Positions 1-11,900 of a stretch of DNA of 64,000 nt are shown in pieces (the stretch's first letter is position 1; each line of letters starts with the position of its first letter). The notes under the pieces are model-generated. The model saw nothing but the letters and a program-made list of their open reading frames with translations. It made no database searches and was not told the origin of the DNA. Position numbers and translations under genes: made by a program. The stretch covers positions 76,137,772 to 76,201,771 of the forward strand of contig NC_092051.1 in the NCBI RefSeq assembly GCF_003086295.3, given 5' to 3'. The stretch comes from Arachis hypogaea. Lineage: Eukaryota; Streptophyta; Magnoliopsida; Fabales; Fabaceae.

Positions 1-1070
1 ATGAATTCTCTGATCTTTTGTAACTCAATTTAACCCTTGAACACAACAATTTTTCTTTGATTCTTTTTTTCTTTGGTGCTTTGCACCTTGAGCCTAGCCG
101 TGACTTTAAATGTTTTGTCTCAAGCTTCACTTGACACAGAAACACCATAAGCACTTAACTGGAAACTCTCTTTGAGTTCTGATATATACATTTTTTTAGT
201 TACTCCCAGACAGTGGTGCTCAAAGCCTTTGGCATACTCTGTTAAATGCAATTGATCTCGACACTAAATATTTTGTCTCAACGATTACTTGACACAAGAA
301 CACCACAAGCATGTGACTAGGGAAACAACTCTTTGAGCTTTTAATCATATCTGACCTCCCTAGTCATTGATGCTCAGAGCCTTGGACCTTGCTTTTATTT
401 TTCTTTTGCTGTTTCTTTTGCTTCAAGGATTAAACTTTCATTAATTTCAGAGAAGTCATAATAGTTCTCTAAATTCCTGTTCCTTATACATCAACATTCT
501 TTAATTCAAATTTAACTATGCACTGTTCATATCATTCATTCAGAATTACAATTAATACCACCACATTTAAGTAAATAAGACTACTCTTAAAATTAACTCA
601 ATTTCTCATGCATTACACCCCGTTTTCTTCTTTCTTTTTTTCTTTTTTTTTTGATTTTAAGCTCAGTAGGTAATACATGAGGCACCTTTCAGAATTAAAG
701 CAAATTAACAGAAAACTAAACTAGAACCTAAGAATCTAACTAATAAAGGATCATGCAATAAACAAAGCAAAATAGCAGAAAACCAGAACATAACAAAGTA
801 AAAGTGGGAAGGAATAAAAAATGAAAGGAACTCAACCACCTTAGTTATCCTAGCGGTTGTTTTATTCTTCAGGTTGTGTTCCTTCGTGAAGATGATTCGC
901 CTCCCTTTGGTGCCATTAAAAATAAACAGAAAACTCATAAGCGAAGCGTCAACACCAAATATAAGGTTTGCTTATCCTCAAGCAAAGAAGAACTGAAAAC
1001 AAAAACAAATAGTGTAATGAAAGAAAAATAAAAAGATAAAAGAGCAAGAGAAGTAAAAATAATTAATATA

Positions 1071-1130
<60 letters not shown>

Positions 1131-1660
1131 AGGGGGGAAGAGGAATATATGCAGGGGTGGAGTTTTGATTAGGGAATGATAGGATGGGGAATCATATATA
1201 TATATAAGCTGGCAAGTATAAATGGAGAAGTGGTGAAGGGAGTCACGGTTTGGTTTTGAAGAAGGGTTGGTCAATGGGTTGGGAAAAGGACAAGCTTTAG
1301 TGGTTGAGGAATAGGAACGGTGCAGGGGAAATATGTTGGGAAGGTGAGGATTTGTTGTGATTTGGTGGGATATGGGAAGGATATGCGTGATGGGAGGCTA
1401 AAGTAGCGTGATCCACGCTGAACTTGAACCAAATGAAGTCCAGCGTCATCTCCTTTGCGTGTTCTACACTTGCTCCACACTGAACTTGGTGCACACCAAG
1501 TTTAGCGCCAACCTCAATTTTTTTTTTTTGAATTTTTTTTCGTCTGAAGTGTTCGGTTCCTGTGATAAAATAGCTGCATGATTAGAAAAATAGTAAAAAC
1601 TCAATAAAAATCAAATAATTAAGAAAACTACTACTTCAAAAAATAACTAAGGATACGAAA
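1..1660 (-). other. Element A 3' non-coding internal region
   Basis: No credible gene. It is alignable by eye to the same region of F (about 23800-24120) and more loosely to C, D and G. It holds a small hairpin at 120-134 (stem TCAAG with CTTGA), a remnant of an ORF2 start near 865-930 (minus-strand ATGGCACC, soon stopped), a hairpin at 967-986 with stem TTTGCTT and AAGCAAA followed in sense by a TTGGTGTTG tract, and an (AT)n microsatellite. The small ORFs between 978 and 1494 are low-complexity or not conserved and I do not call them genes. Confidence 0.55.
1079..1128. repeat. (TA)n microsatellite
   Basis: About 25 uninterrupted TA units, preceded by imperfect TAATA units from about 1060. 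A shorter TA run follows at 1195-1205. Confidence 0.95.
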
Positions 1661-1710
1661 TTATCGGGTTGCTTCCCGATAAGCGCTTCTTTAACGTCAC
1701 TAGCTTGACG
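1661..1710 (-). other. Post-ORF1 tandem hairpin pair, element A
   Basis: In sense (minus) order, hairpin 1 (1710-1695) pairs CGTCA with TGACG around AGCTAG. After a spacer containing the palindrome AAGCGCTT, hairpin 2 (1682-1661) pairs TTATCGGG with CCCGATAA around AAGCAA, a perfect 8-bp stem. The same arrangement with different stem bases follows ORF1 in B, C, D, E and F. It lies about 160 nt past the ORF1 stop. Function unknown. Confidence 0.65.
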
Positions 1711-1870
1711 GTCAGCTCCTCTAAGGAGGAGGATCATAGGGGCTCAGCTCTTCACCCCTTACTTTAAACTTCTTTCCTGTGTCTCCATAAATTAGCTCAA
1801 TTTGCTCCAGAGAGAGGATTCTGTTTACTGTATAAATCCACACTGGATTTTTAGTCAACAGCACCTTCAT

Positions 1871-4487
1871 TCATGGGGAGAAACCTTCAGTGTGGATCTT
1901 TTTGTTTCTCCATCCCCTGGGTATTTTCTTCTTTTTGGGAACCTCCTCCTTGGTGGATGATGCATTCCCAACACCAAACTTAGGTTTGATGTCAGGAGGA
2001 ATTTTATTGATTGTCACCAAAGGAGGGTTGAGTTGCAGATTCTGTTGTCCGTCATCAGGGGATTGTTGAAGGTTTGGATCAATAAGCTCAGTCTGTATGC
2101 AGCTCTCTTCTTCACCTGTTGAATGTATATCTTTGAAGACATGAAAGACCAGTTGCTCATTATGCACTCTAAGCACTAGTTCACCCACTTCTACATCAAT
2201 TAGAGCTCTCCTAGTGGCTAGGAATGGTCTTCCTAGAATTATAGAGGCATTCTCATCCTCCCATGTGTCAAGAATCACAAAATCTGCTGGGAGGAAGAAC
2301 TTACCCACTTTGACCAAGATATTCTCCACTAATCCGTGTGCAGGCTTCATAGATTTGTCTGCCATCTGTAATGCTATCTTTGTGGGTTGTGACTCTTGGA
2401 TTTGCAACTTTTTCATCACAGATAAGGGCATTAGATTTATGCTTGCCCCTAGATCACATAGGGCTTTCTCAAAGGTTGTGCTCCCAATGGTGCATGGAAT
2501 TTGGAAGCTCCCTGGATCCGGCATCTTCCTTGGCAAGTTATTCTGAATGATGGCACTGCATTCTTTAGTCAGGACCACTGTCTCATCTCTCTTTAAAGGC
2601 TTCTTCTTTGACAACAGCTCTTTCATGAACTTGACATAGAGAGGCATTTGTTCCAAAACCTCAGCAAAAGGAATATTGATTTGCAACTTTCTGAAGACTT
2701 CTAAGAACTTTGAAAACTGCTTGTCCTTGGTCTCCTTTTGAAGTCTCTGAGGATATGGCATTTTAGGCTTGTACTCAGGAGCCTTTGGTAATGTAGGATA
2801 AGTGTCAAGAGAGTCTGGGAATGGGTTGTCTGCACGCTTTGGAGGGACGTGCTCTACTTCTTTCTTCTTCTCTTCTGTAGCTTCCTTTTCAACTAACTCT
2901 CCATTGACCTTGGTCTCAGAGCCAGCTACCTTACCACTTCTCAATTGAATAACCTTGTAATCTTCTTTTTCAACTGGCTCCTTATTAACTTGTGCTTTAA
3001 TACTTGCCACTTGTTCTCTTATCAAGGTGATGGCCTAGCATTTCTCTCTTGGATTTAGAATTGTGTTACCAAGAAGGCTATTAGTGGTCCTCTGATCAAT
3101 TTCATTAACTCTTGTGGCTATTTGGCCCATCTGAATCTCCAAATTCTTGATTGATACTCTGGTTTCCTGCACAAAACTCCTCATCATCTCCCAATTAGAA
3201 TCTTCTTGGGATTTAGAATTTGCCTGCGGAGGTGGTTGTTGTTGATGAGATTGAAATTGGCGGTTGTTGTGATTGTTCTGTTGGAAGCCGCCCTGAGAAT
3301 TATTGTTGAAATTCTGAGGTCTCTGAGGTTTCTCTCTCCACCCAAAATTTAGGTGATTTCTCCACCCTTGATTGTAGGTCTGAGAATAGGGATCATTATT
3401 GGGATTTCTAGGAGCACTCCCCATGTAATTGACCTGTTCAGAAGAAGATTGAGCATAATCATAATTATTATTTTGCACAAAATTACCTGTCATGTCATAA
3501 GAGATCTCTTGAAGTGGATTTTGGGTGTTGATAGCTGAGACTTGCATGCCACCCATCTGCTGAGTAAGTAAATTGATCTGCTGAGATATAAGCTTGTTCT
3601 GAGCAAAAATAGCATTAACAGCTTCCATTTCTAACACACCTCTTCTGAGGGGCCTTAGAGTTTACAGAATTCCTATTAGATTAGTATAAATATTGGTTGT
3701 TAGCAACCAATTCAATAAGCTCAATAGTCTCCTCCGGTGTCTTCTTCTTGTGCAATGAATCACCTGCAGAATTATCTAAACACATCTTGGACATTTCACC
3801 CAAATCTTCATAAAAGATATCTAGTTGGGTCCATTTGGAGAACATGTCCGGAGAGTATTGCCTAGTCAGTAGCTTGTACCTCTTCCAAGCTTCATAGAGA
3901 GTTTTACCATCCTTCTGCCTGAAGGTCTGAACCTCCACCCTAAGCTTAGTCAACTTCTTTGGTGGGAACAATTTAGTAAGAAACTCAGTAACAACCTTGC
4001 CCCAAGTATCCAAACTCTCCTTGTGTTGGGAATCTAGCCATAGCTTTGCTCCATCTCTCAGAGCAAACGGGAAGAGCATGAGTTTGTACACCTCTGGATT
4101 CACTCCATTTGTCTTTACAGTATCACAAATCTGTAGAAAATTAGAAATAAATTAATTTGGGTCTTCGTGGGGAAGACCATGATACTGGCAGTTTTGTTGC
4201 ACCAAGGTGACCAATTGTGGCTTCAACTCAAAGTTGTTCGCAGCTATAGGAGGCACCACAGTGCTTTTTCCATAAAGATTTGCAGTAGGAGCAGAGTAAG
4301 AGCCAAGCACTCTCCTTTGTTGCTCATTCTCATTAGAATTTGCCACAATGGCATTAACAGCATTATTATGATCCATAGTGGATTCTGCAGCCTTGTAAAG
4401 TCTTGCTTATTGCAAACACCGCCTAAAAGTTCTTTCAGGTTCAGGATCAAAGTCTAAGAGATGTTCCTTGCCTCTGTTCCTGCGCAT
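1871..4487 (-). pseudogene. gag: Element A ORF1: gag plus retropepsin-like polyprotein, broken
   Basis: The start at 4487 is chosen by alignment with the intact copy at 47643. It begins MRRNRGKEH and has the shared DPEPERT segment. It then shows a stop after about 25 codons, another just past GLPHEDPN (about 4152), a stop near 3681 and a break near 3030-3040. Recognisable parts are the gag core with LFPFALRDGAKLWLDSQ and FPPKKLTKLRVEVQTFRQK (about 4070-3880), a Q/N-rich linker (3600-3200), and a protease-like domain in the longest surviving piece (3025-1871) with CDLGASINLMP and ILGRPFLATRRALIDV. The last residues contain KFGVGNAS, one copy of the SKFGVG-type motif. Gag would form the virus-like particle and the protease would process it. 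No CCHC zinc knuckle was seen. Non-functional as it stands. Confidence 0.9.
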
Positions 4488-5140
4488 AAACAAACAGAAG
4501 ACAAGAAAAGATGGAACTCTCTACGTCAGAGTGCAGAGAATTCTGAGTGAGGTAACCTGTGTAAAGAGATAAAATAAAGTAACTAAATAAAAAAAATTTT
4601 AAAACCTTCGAAATAGTTTTTTTTTTAAATATAAATAGATAAAATAAAATAAAATTTCTAGGCTACACCAAACTTAATTTCAGAAAATAAAAAAATAATT
4701 GAGCAAAAATTCAAGAGTCAAAGCTAAAATTTAAATAACACTAATAAAATAAAAAATAAAAAAATGAATATATAAAGAAAGAAAACGAAAATAAAATAAA
4801 ATAAAGTAAATAAAAAAAAAGAACGACAGAAGGTTTGAAAAGAAATAAAAAATGGATTAAATAAAACAAATAAAATAAAACAAAATAATGAAATAAACAA
4901 AACAAAAGTGAAATAAAAAAATTTTAAAAGAAAACGAAGGTAAAATAAAATAAAAAAAGGAAACGGGGTGGGTGGTACGAATGAAAGAAAGAAAGAATGA
5001 AGAAAAGAAAAAAAATTACGGGAATAAAAATAAACAAATAAAGAAACAAAAATTAATAATAATAATAAAATAAAATTAATTAATAGAAAAATTATCTAAT
5101 CTAAGAAATCAAACAATGAGTAGTTGTCAATCACAATCAA
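4488..5140 (-). other. Element A 5' leader
   Basis: A-rich on the plus strand (U-rich in sense), built of AAATAAAATAAA-type runs. No ORF of substance. One CACCAAACTTA motif occurs near 4665-4676. Comparable U-rich leaders precede gag in C, D, E and F. Confidence 0.6.
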
Positions 5141-5158
5141 TCCCCGGCAACGGCGCCA
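5141..5158 (-). other. Primer-binding site (tRNA-Asp), element A
   Basis: The minus strand reads TGGCGCCGTTGCCGGGGA, matching the complement of the 3' end of plant tRNA-Asp. It starts 6 nt after the LTR end. Confidence 0.85.
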
Positions 5159-5164
5159 AAAACT

Positions 5165-6673
5165 TGGTGCGGTATTTATAACCCACAAACTAACTGGCAA
5201 GTGCACTGGGTCGTACCAAGTAATACCTCAGGTGAGTGAGGGTCGATCCCACGAGGATTGATGGATTAAGCTACACTGGTTGATTAATTTACTTAGTTAG
5301 GCAAACAGAAAATAGTGATTGAGAGTTCAAAGACATTAAACAATAGCAAGAATATTAAAGAAAGGCAAGTTAATAAGTTGGGAATAAAGTATGGAGAAAC
5401 AGTTAAGGCTTTAGAGTTATCTATTTTCCGAATTGAATTTTCTTATTTATTTATTTTAATCATGTAAGATTTAATTCATGGCAACTGTATGTGACTAGAC
5501 CCTAATTCCTTAGACCTTTCTATTCTCCTCTAAAATTCATCAACAGCCAATTCCTTGGTCAATTAATTCCAATTAGGGGGTGAAGTTCAATTCTAGTTAT
5601 ATGCCACAGAAATCCTAATTACCCAAATATAAAAGGATTATATGTCATGTATCCCATTAAATAAAGATAAACTAGAAATTTAAGAGAAATTGTTTTCAAA
5701 CTGTTGTTCAAGTAAAGAGTTTTTCCAAGTTATACAAAAACTCAATTAGAAAGAGGGTCATACTTCCGTTCCACCCAAATTCATAAAATAAAGAACGAAA
5801 ATAATTCTTGAAATATAAATCAAAACATGAATTAAAATAGAAAATAATATTATCAATCCATACAATAGACAGAGCTCCTAACCTTAACAGTAGAGGTTTA
5901 GTTGCTCTTGGTTCAGAGAGAAAAATAAGGATTCTGATAAAATGTATTTTGGTAGTCTGGAATGGAATCCCCGGTGGAATAATTCCAATTCTCTTTTATA
6001 TCTAACCCTAATTAATTTAAATTATAATTTTTAAAACTAAATAATATCTTTTCCTATTTTTAAAAAATAAAAATTAAAGCTTAAATCAGAATTAATTATA
6101 ACAATCAGCACGTCTTCAATTGATGGGTGGGGACCACTTGCTTCGCAGGATCCACGCCTAACTTGGTGATGGGCTGCACCTTACTTGGTGTGAATGAAGT
6201 GAGGAAGGGCATGTTAGGCTTGATGCCTGCACCTAACTTGGCCATGGGCTGCGTCTAACTTGATGGAGGCCTAATCCTTATGCATGCTTATTTAAGTTTT
6301 GCGCCTAACTTGAGAAATCTCAAGTTAGGCATAGCCTTGGCAGCGTGGTTGGAGAAGAAGTATGGACTATTATATATCGTTGGAAAGCTCTGGAAGTTAT
6401 CGTTTCAACGCCACTAGAATCACGTTCATTGAACCTCTGTAGCTCGAGGTATTTAGGTTTGAGTGTAGAGAGGTCAGAGTTGACAGCATCATTCGCCTTC
6501 TTCTCTTTTTCTGCAGAAACTCTATCAAATCCAGCCAAATGCTACCTAAAATAAACAGAATTGTACACGACTCAAAGTAACATCCATAGTGGATAAAATA
6601 TAATTAATTCTTGATTAAACTCAACAAATAAAATGCAAATTCACTAGGAAAAGATAGGGAAGATGCTCACGCA
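5165..6673 (-). repeat. 5' LTR of element A
   Basis: About 1.51 kb. In sense it starts TGCGTGAGCATC at 6673 and ends CACCA at 5165, next to the PBS. It is related to but clearly diverged from the LTR of F (28622-30180). The F family starts TGATGCGTGAGC, so A either starts three bases later or lost them. The part near the PBS keeps the GGTCGATCCCACGAGGATTG block shared by all LTRs of this superfamily here. Confidence 0.75.
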
Positions 6674-7702
6674 CTGCATTACACAGAAGACGCTGGGGGC
6701 GATTTCTGGGCTGTTTTTAGCCCAGTTTCAAGCCCGAAAATACAGAGTAGAGGCTGTAGAGTGGGGGAATCATCCATTCACACATTCATTCACAATTATT
6801 AGGTTTTTAGATGTAGTTTTCTAGAGAGAGGTTTTAGGTTTCTACTCCAATTTCTTGTTAGATTTAGATTGAATTTCTGTTTCTATTTACAATTCCTAGC
6901 AATTTATTATTCTAGCACCTTTGTTCTTCAATTCTACTTATTATTTTCTTCACGTTGGTATCCTTATGTTTGTGCACTTTTGCTACTCTTACTCTTTATT
7001 AATGCAATTCATTTTTTTTATGTTATTAATGATTCCTTTCAATTTTGTTATTGTTATTTCCTTGCTTTGGTTAGTTTTAGATCTTGCTATATGTTGTTGG
7101 TTTCTATGTTTTTATGTTATGCCTTCCAAGTGTTTGATAAAATGCTTGGGTGGGTTTTAATTTAGCTTTTTACATTCCTAACTTGGATTGATCAACCAGA
7201 GACTCTTGAGTTATCAAAAGTCTTTTATTGATTGGTGATTTAAAGCTGCTAGTTGGCTTGAGCTTCACTAATTCTAATCTTTGATTAGGACTTGTGAACT
7301 CAAGTTGAATTGCTCACTTGACTTACCTTCAATTGTTAGAGGTTAACTAAGTGAGAGCAATTTGCAATTACCATCACAATTGACAATGATAATGAGGATA
7401 GGACTTCTAATTCTTAATCCTTGCTAAGAGCTTTCTTAGTTATTAATTTATTTTCTCGCCATTTTACTTTTTTATTTCTTATTACAAAACCCAAAAATAT
7501 ACTTTTCCATAACCAATAGTAACATACTTCCCTGCAATACCTTGAGAGACGACCCGAGGTTTAAATACTTCGGTTGATTTTTATTGGGTTTGCTTAAGTG
7601 ACAAACAAATTAATTTTGATTGAGGTTTAATTTTTGGTTTAGATATATGCTTACAATGCGATTATTTTTGTGAAATTCTTTACCGACGATTTTCCACCAT
7701 CA
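6674..7702 (+). repeat. 5' LTR of element B, truncated
   Basis: Matches 62628-63674 closely base for base and ends CCACCATCA. It lacks the first about 437 bp of the LTR, including the TGATAAACCC start and the palindrome cluster present in the 3' LTR at 62490-62615. The missing part probably lies left of the window, beyond element A. The small plus-strand ORFs near 6869-7165 also appear at 62950-63136 and are LTR sequence, not genes. Confidence 0.85.
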
Positions 7703-7707
7703 ATTTT

Positions 7708-7725
7708 TGGCACTGTTGCCAGCGA
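7708..7725 (+). other. Degenerate primer-binding site, element B
   Basis: TGGCACTGTTGCCAGCGA differs from the tRNA-Asp complement TGGCGCCGTTGCCGGGGA at a few positions, several being G-to-A or C-to-T. It starts five bases after the LTR end. Confidence 0.6.
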
Positions 7726-7868
7726 ATTGCAGATGTGTGCCTTATTATTGGTTATTGTGAATATTGTGAATAATTTTTCTTCTTCGTTTCCTTGTTAGTT
7801 GTTTCTAGTTTTATGAGTTTATTTTCATTATTTCTTATTGGTTTTTATTTTTATTTTCTCCTTTCATT
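7726..7868 (+). other. Element B short leader
   Basis: About 140 T-rich bases between the PBS and the first ATG of ORF1. Nothing else seen. Confidence 0.5.
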
Positions 7869-8090
7869 ATGAATTCTCACCCCTTTGGCTATGAGTGTGG
7901 TTACAATTATGTTGTAGGAAGTGGAGATTACAATGAAGGCTTGCATCAAGGATGGGACAATCAAAGATGAGAGGAGCCATAAGGATTTGATCAACCCTCT
8001 TGGCAACACCCTCCTCCAACTTAATATGATCAAGAGCCATTCCAAGGTGCATACCAAGCCAATGGATATGGTGGACCCCCTTGTAGTTAC
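7869..8090 (+). pseudogene. Element B ORF1, 5' part (interrupted by element C)
   Basis: The frame starts MNSHPFGYECGYNY at 7869 and reads to PPCSY at 8090, where element C begins. The next codons of the same frame are found at 57690 (QQAPPYAYEPPPQY), directly after C and its target duplication, so the two parts are one ORF. This half carries three in-frame stops (after DNQR, after EEP and after PPPT), so it decayed. The product is rich in Tyr, Pro, Gly and Gln. The family is not recognised. The comparable ORF of F (26990-27615) has the same composition. Confidence 0.75.
8086..8090 (+). repeat. Target site duplication of element C, left copy (GTTAC)
   Basis: GTTAC immediately precedes the C 5' LTR. 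The second copy is 57685-57689, immediately after the C 3' LTR. A 5-bp duplication is usual for LTR retrotransposons. Confidence 0.9.
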
Positions 8091-9733
8091 TGATGAGCGG
8101 ATACTTTATACGCTTTTTGGCATTGTTTTTAGTATGTTTTTAGCATATTTTAGTTAGTTTTTATTATGTTTTTATTAGTTTTTAAATAAAAATCACATTT
8201 CTGGACTTTACTATGAGTTTGTGTATTTTTCTGTGATTTCAGGTATTTTCTGGCTGAAATTGAGGGACCTGAGCAAAAATCTGATTCAGAGGCTGAAAAA
8301 GGACTGCAGATGCTGTTGGATTCTGACCTCCCTGCACTCGAAGTGGATTTTCTGGAGCTACAGAACTTCAATTGGCGCGCTCTCAATTGCGTTGGAAAGT
8401 AGACATCCTGGGCTTTTGAGCAATATATAATAGTTCATACATTACCCAAGATTTGATGACCCAAACTGGCGTTCCAAGTCAGCTTAAGAATCCTGGCGTC
8501 AAAACGCCAGAACTGGCACAAAAGCTGAAGTTAAACGCCCAAACTGGCACAAAAGCTGGCGTTTAACTCCAAGAAAAGTCTCTAAACATGGAAGCTTCAA
8601 TGCTCAGCCCAAGCACACACCAAGTGGGCCCGGAAGAAGATTTCTGCATTAATTACTTATTTCTGTAAACCCCAGGCTACTAGTTCTCTATAAATAGGAC
8701 CTTTTACTATTGTATTTTGAATCTTTGAATCATGTTTTATGATTGAAGCCTCTTTGGGAGGCTGGCCATTCGGCCATGCCTAGACCTTGTTCTTATGTAT
8801 TTTCAACGGTGGAGTTTCTACACACCATAGATTAAGGTGTGGAGCTCTGCTGTTCTTCATGAATTAATGCAAAGTACTACTATTTTTCTATTCAATTCAC
8901 GCCTACTTCTTCTCTAAGATATACACTCGTTCTTCAACTTGATGAATGTGATTATCCATGACACTCATCACCATTCTCACCTATGAACGCGTGCCTGACA
9001 ACCACTTCTGTTCTACATGCAATCAAGCTTGAATGTGTATCTTTTCGGTTTCTAATCTAAGATTAGAACCTTCGTGGTATAGGCTAGAATTATTGGCAGC
9101 CATTTCTGAGGTCCGGAAAGTCTAAACCTTGTTTGTGGTATTCCGAGTAGGATCTGGGAAGGGATGACTGTGACGAGCTTCAAACTCGCGAGTGTTGGGC
9201 GTGTGACAGATGCAAAAGGATCAATGGATCCTATTCCAACATGATCGAGAACCAACAGATGATTAGCCGTGCGGTGACAGCGCATTTGGAACATTTTCAC
9301 TGAGAGGACGGGAAGTAGCCATTGACAACGGTGATGTCCAACATAAAGCTTGCCATGGAAAGGAGTATGAATGATTGGAAGAAGGCAATAGGAAAGCAGA
9401 GGTTCAGAAGGAACAAAGCATCTCCATATGCTTATCTGAAATTCCTACCAATGAATTACATAAGTATCTCTATCTTATCTTATGTTTTATTCATGCTTTA
9501 ATTGTCAATTCTCCATAACCACTTGAATCCGCCTGACTGAGATTTATAAGGTGACCATAGCTTGCTTCAAGCCGACAATCTTCGTGGGATCGACCCTTAC
9601 TCACGTAAGGTTTATTACTTGGACGACCCAATGCACTTGCTGGTTAGTTATGCGAATTTGTGATAAAGAGTTGAGATTACAATTGTGCGTACCAAGTTGT
9701 TGGCGCCATTGATGATCACAATTTCGTGCACCA
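8091..9733 (+). repeat. 5' LTR of element C
   Basis: 1643 bp, starting TGATGAGCGGATACTT and ending GTGCACCA. It carries the palindromic GGCGTTTAAC/CAAAACGCC motifs at 8470-8570, a TATA box at 8689-8696, and near its 3' end a second PBS-like stretch TGGCGCCATTG (9701-9711). Confidence 0.9.
8689..8696 (+). promoter_or_regulatory. Candidate LTR TATA box, element C
   Basis: TATAAATA in the context CTCTATAAATAGGACC, 600 nt into the LTR. The equivalent sites are 56648-56655 in the 3' LTR and, on the minus strand, 50685-50678 in D. It would define the U3/R boundary about 30 nt downstream. Confidence 0.65.
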
Positions 9734-9739
9734 AGTTTT

Positions 9740-9757
9740 TGGCGCCGTTGCCGGGGA
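9740..9757 (+). other. Primer-binding site (tRNA-Asp), element C
   Basis: Exact TGGCGCCGTTGCCGGGGA, six bases after the LTR end. Confidence 0.92.
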
Positions 9758-11185
9758 TTTTTCGAGTTTGGACAACTGACGGTTTATCTTGTTGCTTAGA
9801 TTAGGTACTTTTCTTTTTATTTTTTAGAATTTTTAAGAATGAATTCTAGAGTTTCAAGGTGATGTTCTTATCATCACAAAAGCTGATTGATTCTCATCAA
9901 TTTAGCTGCTGAATGTAATGTCCTGCTGAAGCTTGGCTAGCCACGTCTAATCTTTTTAGACTGAAGCTTTAGACTAACATTGCATGATTACTGGAATTAT
10001 TATTAAAAGTTTTGAATCCCTTTATTCTCTTTTCCATATAATTTTCGAAAAATCACAAAAAAAATTTATAAAATCATAAAAAATAAAAAATATTTTATGT
10101 ATCTTAGTGTCAATTTTTAAGTTTGGTGTGGTAAAAAGCAATGCTTTTTACCAATAGTCCTTAGTATACAAACTTCTAAGTTTGGTGTCTTGCATGCATT
10201 GTTTATTTGATCTTAGTTGCATTTTTTATTGTTTCTCATCATTATAAATCCAAAAATATTTTCAAAATTATGTCTTTTCAAGTCAATAATACAGAGAATT
10301 GAAGATTTAGAACATTCAGCAGAGGAATTAAACAGAAAAAGCTGGGCGTTCAAAACGCCCAGTAAAGAAGGAAAACTGGCGTTTAAACGCCCAGCCAGGT
10401 AACGCCCAAAAAGGTAGCATTTTGGGCGTTAAATGCCAGAATGGATGCCATTCTGGGCGTTTAACGCCAGGATGACACTAGAGGGATGATTTTGTTTTTA
10501 ATCCAAATTTGTTTTCAAATCTTCATAATTTTTCAAAATCAAATCTTTTTCAAATCATATCTTTTCAATCATATCTCTTCAAAATCAATTTCTTTCCATT
10601 TTTTTTATTTTTTTTACTATTTTCGAAAATCCTTGCTACAATTAGTAATTTAATTCAAACTTTTCAAGTTGTTACTTGCCTATTAAGGAAGGATCAAATT
10701 TTAAATTTTAGAATCATATCTTTTAATTCTTGTTAGTCAAGTAATCAACTTTAATTTTAAAACTTTCTCTTTTTAATTTGATTTTCAATCATATCTTCTC
10801 AATCATATCTTTTCAATCACATCTTTTTCAAAATTAATTTTCAATCGTATCTTTTTTATTTCTAATTTCAAAATCTTTTTAAAAATCACTTAATTTCTTT
10901 CCCAATCTTAGTTTTCGAAAATCATCAATCAAATTTTCAAAATTTCTTTTAATTATTTCAAAATCTTTTACTTCAATTTCGAAAATTCTTCCCCTCTTCT
11001 CACATCCTTCTATTTAAGGACTAACACTCCTCCACTATCAACAATTCGAACTCTATCCCTCTTGATAAGTTCGAATTCTTCTCTTTCTACCTTCTCCTTC
11101 TATTCTTCTTTTCCTCTGACACTTCAAGGAATCTCTATACTGTAACATAGAGGATTCCATACTTTCTTGTTCTCTTCTCTTTCAT
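9758..11185 (+). other. Element C leader with palindrome cluster
   Basis: 1.4 kb without a gene. Two TAAGTTTGGTGT motifs occur at about 10117-10128 and 10169-10180. 10337-10475 holds a cluster of GGGCGTTnAACGCC-type palindromes, and the rest is a U-rich tract of repeated TCAATCATATCTTTTC-like units. Short ORFs at 10217 and 10509 are not supported. Confidence 0.6.
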
Positions 11186-11900
11186 ATGAGCAGGAGCAAG
11201 GACAAAAGCATTCTTGTTGAGGCTGATCCTGAACCTGAAAGGACCTTGAAGCGAAAGCTAAGAGAAGCTAAAGTATAACTCTCTATAGAGGACGTAACAG
11301 AGCTTTTCAAACAAGAAGAAGCCATGGCAGCCGAAAACAACAATGTCAACAATGCAAGAAAGGTGCTTGGTGACTTTACTGCACCTACTCCTGACTTCTA
11401 TGGGAGAAGCATCTCAATCCCTGCCATTGGAGCAAACAACTTTGAGCTTAAGCCTCAATTAGTTTCTCTAATGCAACAGAATTGTAAGTTTCATAGACTT
11501 CCATTGGAAGATCCTCATCAGTTCTTAGCTGAATTCTTGTAAATCTGTGACAATGTCAAGACCAATGGGGTTGACCCTGAAGTTTACAAACTTATGCTCT
11601 TCCCATTTGATGTAAGAGACAGAGCTAGGATGGTTGGATTCACAACCCAAAGAAAGCCTGAACTCTTGGGAAAAGCTAGTCAATGCCTTCTTGGCAAAGT
11701 TCTTTCCACCTCAAAAATTGAGCAAGCTTAGAGTGGAAGTCCAAACCTTCAGACAGAAGGAAGGAGAATCTCTCTATGAAGCTTGGGAAAGATACAAGCA
11801 ATTGATCAGAAGGTGTCCTTCTAACATGCTTTCTGAATGGAGCATCATAGGTATCTTCTATGATGGTCTGTCTGAACTGTCGAAGATGTCATTGGACAGT
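11186..11900 (+). pseudogene. gag: Element C gag, 5' part (interrupted by element D)
   Basis: Starts MSRSKDKSILVEADPEPERT, as in the intact copy of element D. Three lesions: CAA to TAA in the segment after KLREAK (about 11276), CAA to TAA after AEFL (about 11540), and a two-base deletion at about 11629 that shifts the frame inside the DRARxWLDSQ motif. After it the frame resumes with FPPQKLSKLRVEVQTFRQK and ends at SKMSLDS, where D inserted. The continuation is at 51286. Gag core domain. Not functional as it stands. Confidence 0.9.

Larger units (their letters stand above)
1..6673 (-). mobile_element. Element A: Athila-type non-autonomous LTR retrotransposon, left end outside window
   Basis: Read on the minus strand, the order is 5' LTR (6673 to 5165), tRNA-Asp-type PBS (5158 to 5141), a purine-rich leader, a broken gag/protease ORF (4487 to 1871), a hairpin pair (1710 to 1661) and a long non-coding 3' part that runs off the window at base 1. 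The 3' LTR is not in the window. No polymerase domain is seen. The 5' LTR abuts a truncated LTR of element B at 6673/6674, and the missing part of that B LTR would lie left of the window, so A probably sits inside the 5' LTR of B. Confidence 0.8.

Noticed and set aside
978..1274. 98-codon minus-strand ORF with Tyr-Ile repeats
   Set aside because: Generated by the (TA)n microsatellite.
2214..2546. 110-codon plus-strand ORF
   Set aside because: Antisense of the element A protease-like domain; same kind of shadow at 46123-46471, 47396-47647, 18380-18631 and 52103-52504.
8150..8386. Repeated ORF with CSSRKSTSSAGRSESNS-type text, found in many LTR copies
   Set aside because: LTR sequence repeated in every FIDEL/Feral-like LTR (for example 13325, 21686, 42692, 50912, 56160); orientation relative to the element varies with the strand reported and no start or conservation supports translation.
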